A stretch of 64,000 nucleotides of DNA, from contig NZ_AP023441.1 in the NCBI RefSeq assembly GCF_019976755.1, positions 5,949,501 through 6,013,500 of the forward strand. The letters are read 5' to 3'. The position numbers were made by a program, and so were the translations under genes. Positions 25,595 through 35,269 of the stretch are shown here, in pieces. The number at the start of each line of letters is the position of its first letter. Position 1 is the stretch's first letter. The notes below the pieces were generated by a model. It searched no databases. It saw nothing but the letters and a program-made list of their open reading frames with translations, and was not told the origin of the DNA. This stretch comes from Nostoc sp. MS1 (lineage in GTDB: Bacteria; Cyanobacteriota; Cyanobacteriia; Cyanobacteriales; Nostocaceae).

Positions 25595-27895
25595 ATGGTA
25601 TTACGTATTCTTCTAATTGATGATAATCCTCACGATCGCTTGCTAGCAATTCATGCCTTAGAACGAGAGTTTAGTGATTTGCTTATTCAGGAAGTAATTC
25701 GTGCTGAAGAATTAGAGCAAGCATTATCAACAGGAGAACTTGACGTAGTAATTACCGATTATCAATTGCGCTGGAATGATGGGATTACGGTTTTGAGAGA
25801 ATTTAAAAATCGTTATCCTGAGTTACCTGTGATTATGTTTACTAACAGTGGCTCACAGGAAGTTGCAGTGGAGGCGATGAAATCTGGTTTAGATGATTAC
25901 GTAATTAAATCGCCCACTCATTATATGCGCTTACCTGTAGCTGTGCGCTTGGCAATGGAGCGGACGGCAACTCGCCTCAAAGTTACAGGGTTAGAATTGC
26001 GTTTTCAAACTTTACTCGACCAACTTAATGTGGGAGTATATAGGCTCACAGCAGATAATTTTTTATTAGAAGCTAACGGCGCATTTTTGAATTTACTAGG
26101 GTTAGAGTCCTTAAAAAAAGTCCCAGAGGATGGAAGTCTGGAACCTTATTTCCGTCCCGGAGACTATGAGGAAGTCTTAAAAACACTCAAACAAAATGGC
26201 AATGCCCGCGATCGCGAAGTATTATTACATCGTGTAGATGGCAGTACAATTTGGGTGAGGATTAGTAAAACTTTTACTACTATTGCTGGCAGTCAGGTAA
26301 TTGATGGCATTATTGAAGATATTACATCGCGCAAATTAGCTCAAAAAGCATTACAAGAGAGCGAAACAAGATTTAGATGGTTGTTTGCATCTAATGTTAT
26401 TGGCATCGCTTTTTGGAATTTGGATGGCAAAGTTATAGAAGCAAATGATGCTTATCTACAGTTAGTTGGCTATACGCGAGAGGAAATGCAAGCTGGTGCT
26501 GTAGACTGGCAAAAAATCACTCCACCTGCAAGCAAACAGATAAATCTGCAAGTGTTGGATGAGTTACGGCAGTTTGGGTTTTCGGCTCCTATTGAGAAGT
26601 ATTACATACACAAAACAGGTAAACTTGTACCTATCCTGACTGCCTGTGCCTTTCTCGAAGACTCCCAATCTGATGGTATAGCTTTTGTCATCGACCTCAC
26701 CGAGCGTAAGCAAGCCGAACAAGAACGAGAAGAATTGTTGGAACGGGAAAAAACGGCACGCGCTCAAGCCGAAGCCGCTAACCGCATCAAAGATGAATTT
26801 TTGGCGATTTTATCCCATGAATTGCGATCGCCACTCAATCCTATCCTGGGTTGGGCTAAAATTATCACTAGGCAAAACTTGAGCCAAACAAAAATTATTG
26901 AAGGCGTAGCAATTATTGAGCGTAATGCTAATTTGTTGGCGCAATTAATTAAAGACTTGTTAGATGTTTCGCAAATTCTCCGGGGTAAACTAACGCTAAA
27001 TATTTCCCCTGTAGATTTAAAAACTACAATTTCCGCCGCCTTAGAAACCGTGCGGTTAGCAGCAGAAGCCAAATCAATTCAACTTTACAGCGTAGTCGGT
27101 TTGAACATAGGTTCGGTTTTGGGAGACATTACCCGCTTACAACAGGTAGTTTGGAATTTGTTAGCAAATGCCGTTAAATTCACACCCAACGGAGGGCGTG
27201 TAGAGATACGTCTATCAAAAGTTGGTACATATGCTCAGATTCAAATCAGCGATACAGGTATAGGAATTGCCACAGATTTTCTCCCTTATGTGTTTGACAG
27301 TTTCCGCCAAGCCGACAGTAGGAGTACTAGAAACTTTGGTGGCTTGGGGCTAGGTTTAGCTATTGTTAAACATATAGTAGAAATGCACGGTGGTACAGTT
27401 ACAGCACAGAGTCTAGGTGAAGGCAAAGGGAGTACCTTCACTGTTAAACTACCGTTAATGCAGGTTCGCAACCAGATAACTGAAGATACCGCACAACCTC
27501 AAAATCCCGCAGAGTTAGATGGGGTAAAAGTTTTATTAGTAGATGATGAAACTGACTCTAGAGAACTGGCTGCTTTTGTATTGCAAACCTCTGGTGCAGA
27601 AGTTACACAGGCCAAATCAGCACTTACAGCACTGCAAGCATTGATAGAATCAAAACCCGATGTATTGGTACTAGACATCGGTATGCCCGAAATCAATGGC
27701 TATATGCTATTGCAACAAATTAGAAGCTTATCACCAGAAGAAGGTGGACAAATTCCGGCGATCGCACTGACAGCTTATGCTGGACAATTAGACAAGGAAC
27801 GAGCCATCTCAGAAGGCTTTCAAGCACACCTATCTAAGCCAGTAGAGCCTACTGAGTTGGTTGAGGTTATTGCTAGAGTCTTGGGTAGGGAGTAG
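25595..27895 (+). CDS. Hybrid histidine kinase: REC, PAS, PAS, HisKA, HATPase, REC
   Basis: The 766-residue soluble kinase has an N-terminal receiver with D55 in VVITDYQLRW. Two PAS domains follow (about 130-250 and 260-380), then a short coiled coil. HisKA has H408 in LAILSHELRSPLNPILGW. The HATPase has VVWNLLANAVKFTPNGG and LGLGLAIVKHIVEMHGG. The C-terminal receiver has D694 in VLVLDIGMPEINGY. The domain order fits a phosphorelay with input from another kinase on the first receiver. It is 17 bases after the Rcp1-like gene, so one operon is clear. I see no membrane segment or chromophore motif. A repeat array follows the stop codon. Confidence 0.92.
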   Translation: MVLRILLIDDNPHDRLLAIHALEREFSDLLIQEVIRAEELEQALSTGELDVVITDYQLRWNDGITVLREFKNRYPELPVIMFTNSGSQEVAVEAMKSGLDDYVIKSPTHYMRLPVAVRLAMERTATRLKVTGLELRFQTLLDQLNVGVYRLTADNFLLEANGAFLNLLGLESLKKVPEDGSLEPYFRPGDYEEVLKTLKQNGNARDREVLLHRVDGSTIWVRISKTFTTIAGSQVIDGIIEDITSRKLAQKALQESETRFRWLFASNVIGIAFWNLDGKVIEANDAYLQLVGYTREEMQAGAVDWQKITPPASKQINLQVLDELRQFGFSAPIEKYYIHKTGKLVPILTACAFLEDSQSDGIAFVIDLTERKQAEQEREELLEREKTARAQAEAANRIKDEFLAILSHELRSPLNPILGWAKIITRQNLSQTKIIEGVAIIERNANLLAQLIKDLLDVSQILRGKLTLNISPVDLKTTISAALETVRLAAEAKSIQLYSVVGLNIGSVLGDITRLQQVVWNLLANAVKFTPNGGRVEIRLSKVGTYAQIQISDTGIGIATDFLPYVFDSFRQADSRSTRNFGGLGLGLAIVKHIVEMHGGTVTAQSLGEGKGSTFTVKLPLMQVRNQITEDTAQPQNPAELDGVKVLLVDDETDSRELAAFVLQTSGAEVTQAKSALTALQALIESKPDVLVLDIGMPEINGYMLLQQIRSLSPEEGGQIPAIALTAYAGQLDKERAISEGFQAHLSKPVEPTELVEVIARVLGRE

Positions 27896-27976
27896 AGAAT
27901 GGAGAGTGGGGGGAGATGAGGAAGTAGGGGAAGATGAGGAGAAAGAACTACTAACCACTGTCAATTGTCAACTGAT
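27891..27976. repeat. STRR composite between convergent genes
   Basis: GGGGAGATGAGG-type units precede CAACTGTCAA units. The last codons and TGA stop of the minus-strand transporter (ESVDN, stop) are written by TTGACAA/TTGACAG units. Confidence 0.75.
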
Positions 27977-29424
27977 TCCTTCCTTTGCTGCCGTTCTTGG
28001 AGTTGCAACATGATTTGGGCGTGCATTTCGCGGGTGATGGGGTAGAAGTAGGTTAAGACTAGCCCGCCAATTAAACAGATGACTGGTAAAGGCCCTACGG
28101 CGATACGGATGGCAAAAAGTGCCGATTCTGGTTGTGTTGGGAGTATAGTTTGTCCGGGTAAAGTTTCTTTAAAACCTGCTGCTTGTAAGGCATTACCTAC
28201 CAAAAATAAACCAAAAGCTAAACCGAATTTCTGCAATAAAACCATGAAGCCGTAAAAGACACCTTCTCGGCGTTGTCCAGTTTGCAGTTCGTCTAATTCG
28301 ATGACATCGGGAATCATTGACCACGGAACTAGATAAGCTGTAGATACGCCAAACCCTGCCATGATAGCCAACAAATACATTAAACCTATTTGCCCAGGCT
28401 GCAAGAAAAATAGTCCAGAAGCAGCGATAATCCACAAAGCCATTCCGAGAAAATAAACTACTTTCTTGCCGATTTTTTTACTTAAGGCAGTCCAGACAAA
28501 TAACATGAGTAAGGCAGTTGCTTGAACTGCAACCATCACTGTTGGTACATCTGAGTTTTTCAGAGACATACAGTAAATCACAAAGAAAGGGATGATACTG
28601 GCGGTTATTTGTACTCCTAACCAAGAAAACAGGTATATTCCAATTACAAATAAGAATGGACGATTGCTGAAGACGATTTTTATTTGTTCAATAAAAGGAA
28701 TCGATACAGCTTCCTCAGCTTGGATACGTTTTGCTTCAAATGCCAAGACGCGATCGCGCACTCCAAATACACACCAGTACAATGATGCTACAGAAATGAC
28801 TGTGCAGATTGCCGCTAAAACTATATATTGTTGTTGCTGGTCAGCTACTTGCAAAAAAACTACTTGCGCTAATATCAAGGATAAAATACTGCCACCAATG
28901 GAAAAGGCAAAGCGAAAACTATTTAAGCTGGTGCGTTCGTCATAATCTTGGGTGAGTTCTGGGGTGAGGGCGGTGTAAGGCAAATTCACTACTGTATAAA
29001 AGACTTGAGATAACACTCCAATCAATACGTAATACCAAAATAAACCCCAAACGTTGCTACCTTGGTTACTACTAAATCGCGGTACAATCCACTGTAAGAA
29101 AAAGAAAATTCCAAAAGGAATTGCCCCGTAAAACATCCAAGGTAAACGACGACCCCACCGTCGAGACTTGGTTTTATCTGTCAACACTCCCACAAAAGGG
29201 TCGTTGACTGCATCCCAAATTTTTCCAATCATTAACACACTGCCAGCTAAACCAGCCGGTATCCCAGCAACGTTTGTAAAGAAAATTAACAGGAAGAATA
29301 TGGAAATATTAGCGGTAATAGCTGGGCCTAAATCTCCAGCACCATAAGCCAACTTGGTCAGGAAAGGTAGTTTTTGACTATCTTGAGCCTTGTGAGTATA
29401 ACCATCAGCAGTAGGGTCATTCAT
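27961..29424 (-). CDS. GPH-family (MelB-like) sugar:cation symporter
   Basis: The 487-residue protein has about twelve membrane helices and matches the glycoside-pentoside-hexuronide:cation symporter family within the MFS fold. Typical motifs are KLAYGAGDLGPA at the start, IGKIWDAVNDPFVGVLTDKTKSRRWGRR in the helix 2-3 loop, and NLPYTALTPELTQDYDERTSLNSFRFA. The aspartates in helix 2 correspond to the cation site of MelB. Substrates in this family vary (melibiose, lactose, xylosides, and others), and none can be read here. The gene is divergent from a phosphoribosyltransferase gene, with a 65-base gap. Its 3' end lies in repeat DNA. Confidence 0.88.
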   Translation of the reverse strand: MNDPTADGYTHKAQDSQKLPFLTKLAYGAGDLGPAITANISIFFLLIFFTNVAGIPAGLAGSVLMIGKIWDAVNDPFVGVLTDKTKSRRWGRRLPWMFYGAIPFGIFFFLQWIVPRFSSNQGSNVWGLFWYYVLIGVLSQVFYTVVNLPYTALTPELTQDYDERTSLNSFRFAFSIGGSILSLILAQVVFLQVADQQQQYIVLAAICTVISVASLYWCVFGVRDRVLAFEAKRIQAEEAVSIPFIEQIKIVFSNRPFLFVIGIYLFSWLGVQITASIIPFFVIYCMSLKNSDVPTVMVAVQATALLMLFVWTALSKKIGKKVVYFLGMALWIIAASGLFFLQPGQIGLMYLLAIMAGFGVSTAYLVPWSMIPDVIELDELQTGQRREGVFYGFMVLLQKFGLAFGLFLVGNALQAAGFKETLPGQTILPTQPESALFAIRIAVGPLPVICLIGGLVLTYFYPITREMHAQIMLQLQERQQRKESVDN

Positions 29425-29489
29425 AATACCTTGCGCTCATATTAAAATATTGCGATCGCCTTTAGTATTACCTAAAACTTACCTACCTT

Positions 29490-30020
29490 ATGCCAGACCT
29501 TTACGTTTCTTGGTCAGAGTATCATTATAAAATTGAGCAACTGGCTGCTCAGATTTATGAATCTACCTGGGAGTTCGAGCAAATTGTTTGTCTAGCCAGG
29601 GGTGGGCTACGAGTAGGAGATATCATTTCTCGTATCTATCACAAACCCTTAGCAATTTTAGCTACATCTTCTTACAGTGGTGCAGGTCAGCAAGCAAGGG
29701 GTAGTTTAATCCTTTCTCGTCACCCAACAATGACCACCGAAAGTTTAGGTTCCCGCATTCTCCTAGTTGATGACTTAGTAGACTCTGGAATCACACTCCA
29801 AGAAACTATCCCTTGGTTGCAAGAATATAGTGATTTTGCCATCAAAGAAATTCGCACAGCCGTAGTTTGGTATAAAGCTTGTTCGGTATTTAAGCCAGAT
29901 TACTACGTCGATTATCTCCCTGATAACCCCTGGATTCATCAGCCCTTTGAACATTACGAACACACCAACCCCGCAGATTTATTGGCTAAGGTGGGTCAGT
30001 CTTGTTTATGGGGAAGGTGA
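29490..30020 (+). CDS. Phosphoribosyltransferase-like protein
   Basis: This is a 176-residue type I phosphoribosyltransferase fold. The PRPP-binding loop is ILLVDDLVDSGITLQ (about residues 91-105), and VCLARGGLRVGDIISR near 34-49 is the usual first loop of hypoxanthine/xanthine-type enzymes. The C-terminal end DYLPDNPWIHQPFEHYE resembles the hood region of purine salvage enzymes and of the cyanobacterial group annotated as purine phosphoribosyltransferases. The substrate is therefore likely a purine base, but this is not proved. ATG 29490 follows CCTAAAACTTACCTACCTT, with no good ribosome site. It is transcribed away from the symporter gene. Confidence 0.85.
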   Translation: MPDLYVSWSEYHYKIEQLAAQIYESTWEFEQIVCLARGGLRVGDIISRIYHKPLAILATSSYSGAGQQARGSLILSRHPTMTTESLGSRILLVDDLVDSGITLQETIPWLQEYSDFAIKEIRTAVVWYKACSVFKPDYYVDYLPDNPWIHQPFEHYEHTNPADLLAKVGQSCLWGR

Positions 30021-30090
30021 GGGACTGGGGAGATGAGGGAGTGGGGGGAGATGAGAGAGGTGGGGGAGACGTAGAAGAATAACAACTGTC
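30019..30090. repeat. GGGGAGATGAGGGAGT-type repeat array
   Basis: GGGGAGATGAG and GTGGGGGAGA units fill the gap between two convergent genes. The array ends at the stop of the AEC transporter gene. Confidence 0.7.
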
Positions 30091-31012
30091 AAAACAACCA
30101 TAACCATAGGGGCAGTGTTAGGAGTAATAAGATAAATCCTAGTGATAGTGTGGTGACTGCGAGGTTACGGTCTAGGTTGAAGGTTTCGGCTATTACTAAG
30201 GAAGCGAAGGCTGGAGGCATAGCCATTTGTAGGAGAACAACTTTGGCGGCTGGCCCAGTTAATCCTAAAAGTGGTAAAATACCACCTAAAATTAGGGGAA
30301 CTATCAGCATTTTTATACCTAAGCTGATGCCTACTTGTGGTAGGTTGCCCCAAGAATTAAGTTTACTTAAACGCATCCCAATTAATATTAGCGATAGGGC
30401 TACTGTACTCCAAGCAAATTTATCTAAGCTAAATTCCCAAATTGGGGGAATTGCTATTTGGCGAAATAGTAAGCCGAAGCCGAAACTCCACAAGGCGGGA
30501 TTAATTATAATAGCTCTGGCTACTTGGGTGAACTGATTATGATTTTGATGCGTGCCAAAATGAGCGCCTAATGCTACACCTAACGCATAAGCACCAGGAA
30601 AAGACCCTAATAAGTCGTAAAATAACGCCCAAGCAAAGTATTCTTTGCCTACCATTGCTAAGGTGACAGGGAAACCTAAGTAACCCGTATTACCTATCAT
30701 AGCTGCTAGGAACAGACTACCTTGGGTAGATTTTTGCGGTATTGTATTACTTAAGTATGTCTGTCCTTTGATTCCTAGCCAAGCGAAAAATGCACCTAGT
30801 AAAATGGCAAGGTAGGCGATCGCGGGAGCAATCCAAATTTGTCCTGATAAGTCAGTTTGCCGTAAGAAAGATACTATACTTATCGGTACTCCCACCCAGA
30901 AAAGCCATTGACCCAAGCGGGTAGGAACTGTATTAGGTAGTTTGCGTCCCAGAAAAAAACCTACTAAGACTAACCCTATAAGTTTGACGTATAGTTCTAG
31001 GAGATTTACCAA
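30089..31012 (-). CDS. AEC-family transporter (auxin efflux carrier-like)
   Basis: The 307-residue membrane protein has about ten helices arranged as two halves of five, typical of the auxin efflux carrier (AEC) family. Bacterial members export organic acids such as malate or malonate. GLVLVGFFLGRKLPNT starts helix 1. The middle stretch NTGYLGFPVTLAMVGKEYF (about 107-125) is the most conserved family motif, with the broken helix that forms the transport site. The last helices hold LQMAMPPAFASLVIAETFNLD. Nothing nearby points to a substrate. The gene is convergent with the phosphoribosyltransferase gene and divergent from the VanY-like gene. Confidence 0.85.
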   Translation of the reverse strand: MVNLLELYVKLIGLVLVGFFLGRKLPNTVPTRLGQWLFWVGVPISIVSFLRQTDLSGQIWIAPAIAYLAILLGAFFAWLGIKGQTYLSNTIPQKSTQGSLFLAAMIGNTGYLGFPVTLAMVGKEYFAWALFYDLLGSFPGAYALGVALGAHFGTHQNHNQFTQVARAIIINPALWSFGFGLLFRQIAIPPIWEFSLDKFAWSTVALSLILIGMRLSKLNSWGNLPQVGISLGIKMLIVPLILGGILPLLGLTGPAAKVVLLQMAMPPAFASLVIAETFNLDRNLAVTTLSLGFILLLLTLPLWLWLF

Positions 31013-31113
31013 TGTTGCGCCTAAGAATTATAGATGTAAAATGCTACCCAATAAGTTTATTTTTATCAAGTCTAAAATTTCAATAAAAGTTTCACAAAAG
31101 CAGGAGCTGTCCT

Positions 31114-31923
31114 TTGAATAAAGCTGGGTTTTCTGAAGATTCGCACAACTCATTTGATGACCTGAGTGATGATATCCCAGTAGCTGTACGGGATACTCCC
31201 GGTATTACACCTCAACAAAGGTTGCAACGTCTAATTTTCATACTCGGAGGAATCAGCGCCTTTGTTGTATTAGCGGTTATTAGCGGGTTTATATTTTTTG
31301 TTACAACCCCTAAAAAAACAGCTGAGTCTCAACCTGCACCAGCTACTTCTGTGGCTACACCCACACCGACAGGTAGTAATTCGGCTGATCCTGAAACTGT
31401 ACTTGGGCATTTGTCTTACTCAGAAGCACCTCAGTCAGAATTAGCTCCAATTAGTGCTGATGGACGTATCCGTATGCGAAAAACTGCTGCTCAAAGGTTC
31501 CAAGCAATGGCACAAGCTGCGCGGCGTGAAGGTGTAGTTTTACTGCCTGTTTCGGGTTTTCGTTCAGTCAAAGAGCAAGAGCAGTTGTTTTTTGCGGTTG
31601 GCGCTCAACGCAATCAAACCCCTTCCCAAAGAGCAGCTTTGAGCGCTCCTCCTGGACATAGTGAACATCACACAGGTTACGCTGTAGATATTGGCGATGG
31701 TACAGCACCAACAACAAATCTCCAAGCTATTTTTGACAAAACTAAGGCTTTTGCATGGCTCCAAGCTAACGCAGCTCGGTTTAGTTTTGAGATGTCTTTC
31801 CCTAAAGATAATGTTCAAGGTGTGAGTTATGAGCCTTGGCACTGGCGTTTTGTTGGCGATCGCGATAGTTTAGAAACATTCTATAAAGCGAGAAATTTAA
31901 AACCTGTAAAGACACAGCCATAA
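31114..31923 (+). CDS. VanY-like D-alanyl-D-alanine carboxypeptidase (M15B)
   Basis: The 269-residue protein trims the last D-alanine of peptidoglycan stem peptides. It has a cytoplasmic tail, one membrane helix (about 40-64), a Pro/Thr-rich linker (about 65-95) and a periplasmic M15B domain. Zinc-site residues are in GHSEHHTGYAVDIGDG (His and Asp), and the catalytic Glu and last His are in EPWHWRFVGD. SGFRSVKEQEQLF is also typical. The start is TTG at 31114: AGGAG lies 7 bases before it, and the next in-frame ATG is far inside the domain. After the stop the DNA has AAACGCAGAG-type dispersed repeats up to about 32050. Confidence 0.9.
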   Translation: MNKAGFSEDSHNSFDDLSDDIPVAVRDTPGITPQQRLQRLIFILGGISAFVVLAVISGFIFFVTTPKKTAESQPAPATSVATPTPTGSNSADPETVLGHLSYSEAPQSELAPISADGRIRMRKTAAQRFQAMAQAARREGVVLLPVSGFRSVKEQEQLFFAVGAQRNQTPSQRAALSAPPGHSEHHTGYAVDIGDGTAPTTNLQAIFDKTKAFAWLQANAARFSFEMSFPKDNVQGVSYEPWHWRFVGDRDSLETFYKARNLKPVKTQP

Positions 31924-32093
31924 ACTTTTTAAACGCAGAGAAACGCGGAGGTTAGCGCAGAGGAAGAGGAGTGTTGAGAAGACTTATAGCGGGGAGAGAA
32001 GTTGCAGGCGTTTGGCTTGTAAGAGGACAATCGCTTACAATAGAAATCATTAGTCTTTAGTTTTTATATGGTATATTTCTTAATTACGAATTG
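31924..32093. other. Gap with AAACGCAGAG dispersed repeat
   Basis: AAACGCAGAGAAACGCGGAGG at 31932-31952 is a dispersed repeat; a related stretch, inverted, is near 11190-11206. No gene is seen. Confidence 0.5.
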
Positions 32094-33233
32094 CTATAAT
32101 TTACTAGATAATTCTTGGGCAATTTGACGGTTGATATTTACTATATCAAAACGTTCACTAGCAATAGCTCTGGCATTATTAGCGATAGTTGCGGTATTCT
32201 GTTGATCCTCCAAGCAGCTATTAATAATATTAGCTAATTCCTCAAAGCTTCCTGGCGTAGTTAAAAATCCATTAATGCCATGTTCAACTAATTCAATAGC
32301 ACCACCGGCTTTGGCGGCTACAACAGGTTTACCACATAGCATAGCTTCAACAATAACTCTGCCAAAGGGTTCTGGTGCAGTAGAAGTATGAGTAACTAAA
32401 TCACAGGCTGCCATTAATTGGGGAATGTCAGCACGAAATCCTAAAAATTTTACCTGGTTTTCTAACCCTAATTGGTCAATTTGTTGATGTAATTGTTTGA
32501 CATATTCTTGCTCACCAAATAAGGCATCACCTACTAAAAGTGCTGTTACTTGTGGTGGACATTTAGCAAGTGCTTCAATGAGGATATGTTGTCCCTTCCA
32601 AGGAGAAAGTCGGCTAAAATGTCCAACTACAAATTTATCTTCTATGCCTAAATTTCGTCGTAATTTATTAGTATCTGATGCACAAGTTTGATAAAGTTCT
32701 GGATTAAAACCGTTATAGATAACTGTCGTCAGTTCGGCGCGTCCTCCAGCTTGCACAAAAGCTGTTTGACTAGCTTGGGAATTAGCTATTACTAATGAAG
32801 CGAAACGGTTAGCTAGGTTAACTGCAATTCGTAAGTTAGTTTTACTAAAGTGTTCTGGGGAAAGAATATCATGTAGATGGTAAACTAAAGGGCGACGAGC
32901 CAATAAGCTAGCGATCGCACCTACAACTAAAGCTTTTTGGGTATTAGCATAAATTAAATCATACTCAATAGCTCTCTGCACTACCTTAGCCACTAGAGGC
33001 GCAAGTTGTCCCAAACTACTAAGTGCTTGCAATAAATTACTTTGCTTACGGACTTGAATTGGCTGATTTATTAATACTTCAACAGGTATGTGATTTTGTT
33101 GTAGTAAGGTTTTAAATGAGCCATCGGCAAATAAGCCAACCAAAGCGCGATCGCGGTAAGGTTTAGCTATATCTATTAAACATAATTCTGCACCACCAGG
33201 TTTACCACTCTGATCTAAAAATAAGATTTTCAT
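32094..33233 (-). CDS. Group 4 glycosyltransferase (GT-B)
   Basis: The 379-residue GT4 retaining glycosyltransferase has two Rossmann halves. The N-terminal half opens MKILFLDQSGKPGGAELCL with the acceptor loop GGAE. The C-terminal half has VVGHFSRLSPWKGQHILIEA and the donor-phosphate motif EPFGRVIVEAMLCGKPVV (about 284-301), with the E-x7-E pattern of GT4 enzymes. There is no membrane helix. It works at the cytoplasmic membrane on lipid-linked sugars or exopolysaccharide; the sugar is unknown. It shares strand and context with the GT4 gene at 33297, and the pair probably forms one transcript. Its start follows ATGACTA/TTGACTG repeats at 33240-33290. Confidence 0.9.
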   Translation of the reverse strand: MKILFLDQSGKPGGAELCLIDIAKPYRDRALVGLFADGSFKTLLQQNHIPVEVLINQPIQVRKQSNLLQALSSLGQLAPLVAKVVQRAIEYDLIYANTQKALVVGAIASLLARRPLVYHLHDILSPEHFSKTNLRIAVNLANRFASLVIANSQASQTAFVQAGGRAELTTVIYNGFNPELYQTCASDTNKLRRNLGIEDKFVVGHFSRLSPWKGQHILIEALAKCPPQVTALLVGDALFGEQEYVKQLHQQIDQLGLENQVKFLGFRADIPQLMAACDLVTHTSTAPEPFGRVIVEAMLCGKPVVAAKAGGAIELVEHGINGFLTTPGSFEELANIINSCLEDQQNTATIANNARAIASERFDIVNINRQIAQELSSKL

Positions 33234-33237
33234 TGGT

Positions 33238-33290
33238 TATTATTCATTAGTCATTAGTCAACAGTCAACAGTCAACAGCTATTCTCCTTC
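33238..33290. repeat. STRR array between two GT4 genes
   Basis: CATTAGT units (33244-33258) are followed by three CAACAGT units (33259-33280). The array is in the spacer of the two-gene minus-strand unit, just before the start codon of the downstream gene. Confidence 0.8.
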
Positions 33291-33296
33291 GCATTA

Positions 33297-34472
33297 CTAG
33301 TTTCTAGCCAAGATTACTTGCCTTACTTGTTGAGCTATTTTTTGCCAATCAAAGTTAGTGACAGCATACTGGCGACAGTCTTCTCTGGAAGGGGTTGGTA
33401 TCTCTGCTAACAATACTTGTTCTAACTTTTCTGCAATAGCATTAGCTTCAGCAGATGTAGTAATTAATTCTGGGGAGAACCCATTTAAAATTTCTGGCAT
33501 TCCACCAATGGGAGTGCATAAAACTGGAGTTCCACAAGCTAATGATTCAGGAATTGCTAATCCAAAACCTTCAAAAGATTGGCTAGGCATAACAGTTAAG
33601 TCAGCAGCTTGGTAAGCTAGTGGTAATTGTTCATCTGGGAGAAAACCTAAGAATTTGACGTTGTTTTCTAAACCTAACTCTTGAGCCTGTTGTTGTAGTG
33701 TAGCTTGGAGATGTCCGCGTCCGGCGATCGCTAGCCAAATATCAGGTACTTTTGGTTTAATGATGGCTAATGCTTGTAAGAGTTTGTCTAATCCGACACG
33801 ATGCACTAAGCGCCTAGAGGTAAATAAAATAGGGCGGTTTTCAGGCCAGTTTAATTGCTGACGGGCTGTTTGGCGTGATACATTCGGTTGGAATTTATTG
33901 ATGTTCACACCGCCTGGAATAACGTGTATTTTGTGCCAAGGGATATGATACTCTTGGTGTAGAATATTACCAAAAGCTTTGCTGAGAACAATAAAGCGAT
34001 CGCAACGATTATATGTAGTTTGTTCTATTAAACGATGCTTTAAAAAATTACTCAATCTATCTTTTACTACTTCCTGGTTGCTTTCAGATGCCCAAGGCCC
34101 GTGAAAATTGAAAGTAACGGGTATGCCTTTAGGTAAAATATCTAAAAGAGGAAAGCTATATAAAGCAAAATGTAAGTGGATAGCATCTGGTTTCTCGATT
34201 CTGGTTTTCTGAAAGTTACGACGAATAGACCAAAATCTTTGCCAAATTTTACTATCTGGGTTTGCTAGATTTGTTAGCTTGATCGGTAAATTATGTTCAT
34301 TCTGCGGCAACCCAACTCCACATAATTCTACTTTATCTTGATTAGTTGCTAGTTGATAAATTAACTCGTAAACATATCTTTCTAAACCGCCAGGATTAGT
34401 AGGAAACCAGCCAGAAGCTAAAGTCAAAATATGAGCAGGTGTTGAACTTAAACTTTCTTTATGATTTTGCAC
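33297..34472 (-). CDS. Group 4 glycosyltransferase (GT-B)
   Basis: The 391-residue GT4 protein starts HILTLASGWFPTNPGGLERY (about 14-33), with the GGLER acceptor motif. The second half holds ILFTSRRLVHRVGLDKLLQA and the donor motif SFEGFGLAIPESLACGTPVL, with the two family glutamates. It lacks membrane helices. Homologues transfer hexoses to polyisoprenoid-linked oligosaccharides or exopolysaccharides. It is the first gene of a two-gene minus-strand unit with the GT4 gene at 32094. The AT-rich region upstream (34473-35269) must hold its promoter. It belongs with the plus-strand GT4, PIG-L and epimerase genes in one glycan cluster. Confidence 0.9.
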   Translation of the reverse strand: MQNHKESLSSTPAHILTLASGWFPTNPGGLERYVYELIYQLATNQDKVELCGVGLPQNEHNLPIKLTNLANPDSKIWQRFWSIRRNFQKTRIEKPDAIHLHFALYSFPLLDILPKGIPVTFNFHGPWASESNQEVVKDRLSNFLKHRLIEQTTYNRCDRFIVLSKAFGNILHQEYHIPWHKIHVIPGGVNINKFQPNVSRQTARQQLNWPENRPILFTSRRLVHRVGLDKLLQALAIIKPKVPDIWLAIAGRGHLQATLQQQAQELGLENNVKFLGFLPDEQLPLAYQAADLTVMPSQSFEGFGLAIPESLACGTPVLCTPIGGMPEILNGFSPELITTSAEANAIAEKLEQVLLAEIPTPSREDCRQYAVTNFDWQKIAQQVRQVILARN

Positions 34473-35269
34473 TCTTGTCTCCTAATTAATATGTGGAGCT
34501 TGAGATTTTTTATACATGTAATAGATAGGCTAAAAGGCTAATCAACGGTTAAATTGTCAGCAAATTGTTTTCATATATTTTAGTATTATTTGTTTATCTG
34601 TATTTGCTTATTAATTATATTCTTTAATTTTCTACACTATCAGCAATCATTACATCTGATTCAATATAGATTTTGTTGAAATTTATCTATAATTTAGGCT
34701 TTTTATTTACCAAATCTTTAAATAAAGGTTGATATCTATTTAAGCCAATGTATTTTTTATGACTAGCAACTACTTGGTTGTCAAATAGATATTTGACAAG
34801 AAAATAATGTCAATAGTGATGCACTTTATAATTTATGTCAATAATGTATAATACTATACATTATTTTTGTATTTTTTATACTTTTGGTTAGTATAGCTAA
34901 ATACAACAGGTGCATAACTATATTTTAAAAAACCTAAAATTGAGAAAAATTGGAAATTATCCTGTTAAGTTCGTGTAGCCTAGTAAATAAGATGTTATCT
35001 CTTTTATTAGTTGCAAATTGAAAATATGTTAAAAGTGCAACTACGACTAATTTTTGATATCTAAAATAAATAAAGATTAATTTTTATTTTTTTAAAAAAT
35101 AAAGAAGTTAGCATATTTTTCATACAAAATCTTTATCCTAATTCTGCTAGCTGTAGCCTATCATATGGTTTATGCTAGTAAGACAAAATAGTTTTCTAAA
35201 TTAATTAGATAAATAATTGACATAATTATTAAAATTTACTAGCACTAGTATTAATTTCTAGTAGAGACT
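34473..35269. other. AT-rich divergent intergenic region of the glycan cluster
   Basis: About 800 bases of very AT-rich DNA between the minus-strand GT4 and plus-strand PIG-L genes. I see no ORF of note. One perfect 8+8 inverted repeat, AATGTATA (34843-34850) and TATACATT (34855-34862), could be an operator. The base composition differs strongly from the flanks. No RNA gene is recognisable. Confidence 0.55.
34843..34862. promoter_or_regulatory. Perfect inverted repeat, possible operator
   Basis: AATGTATA-ATAC-TATACATT, 8-base arms and a 4-base centre, in the AT-rich region between divergent glycan genes. In such AT-rich DNA a chance origin is possible. Confidence 0.3.
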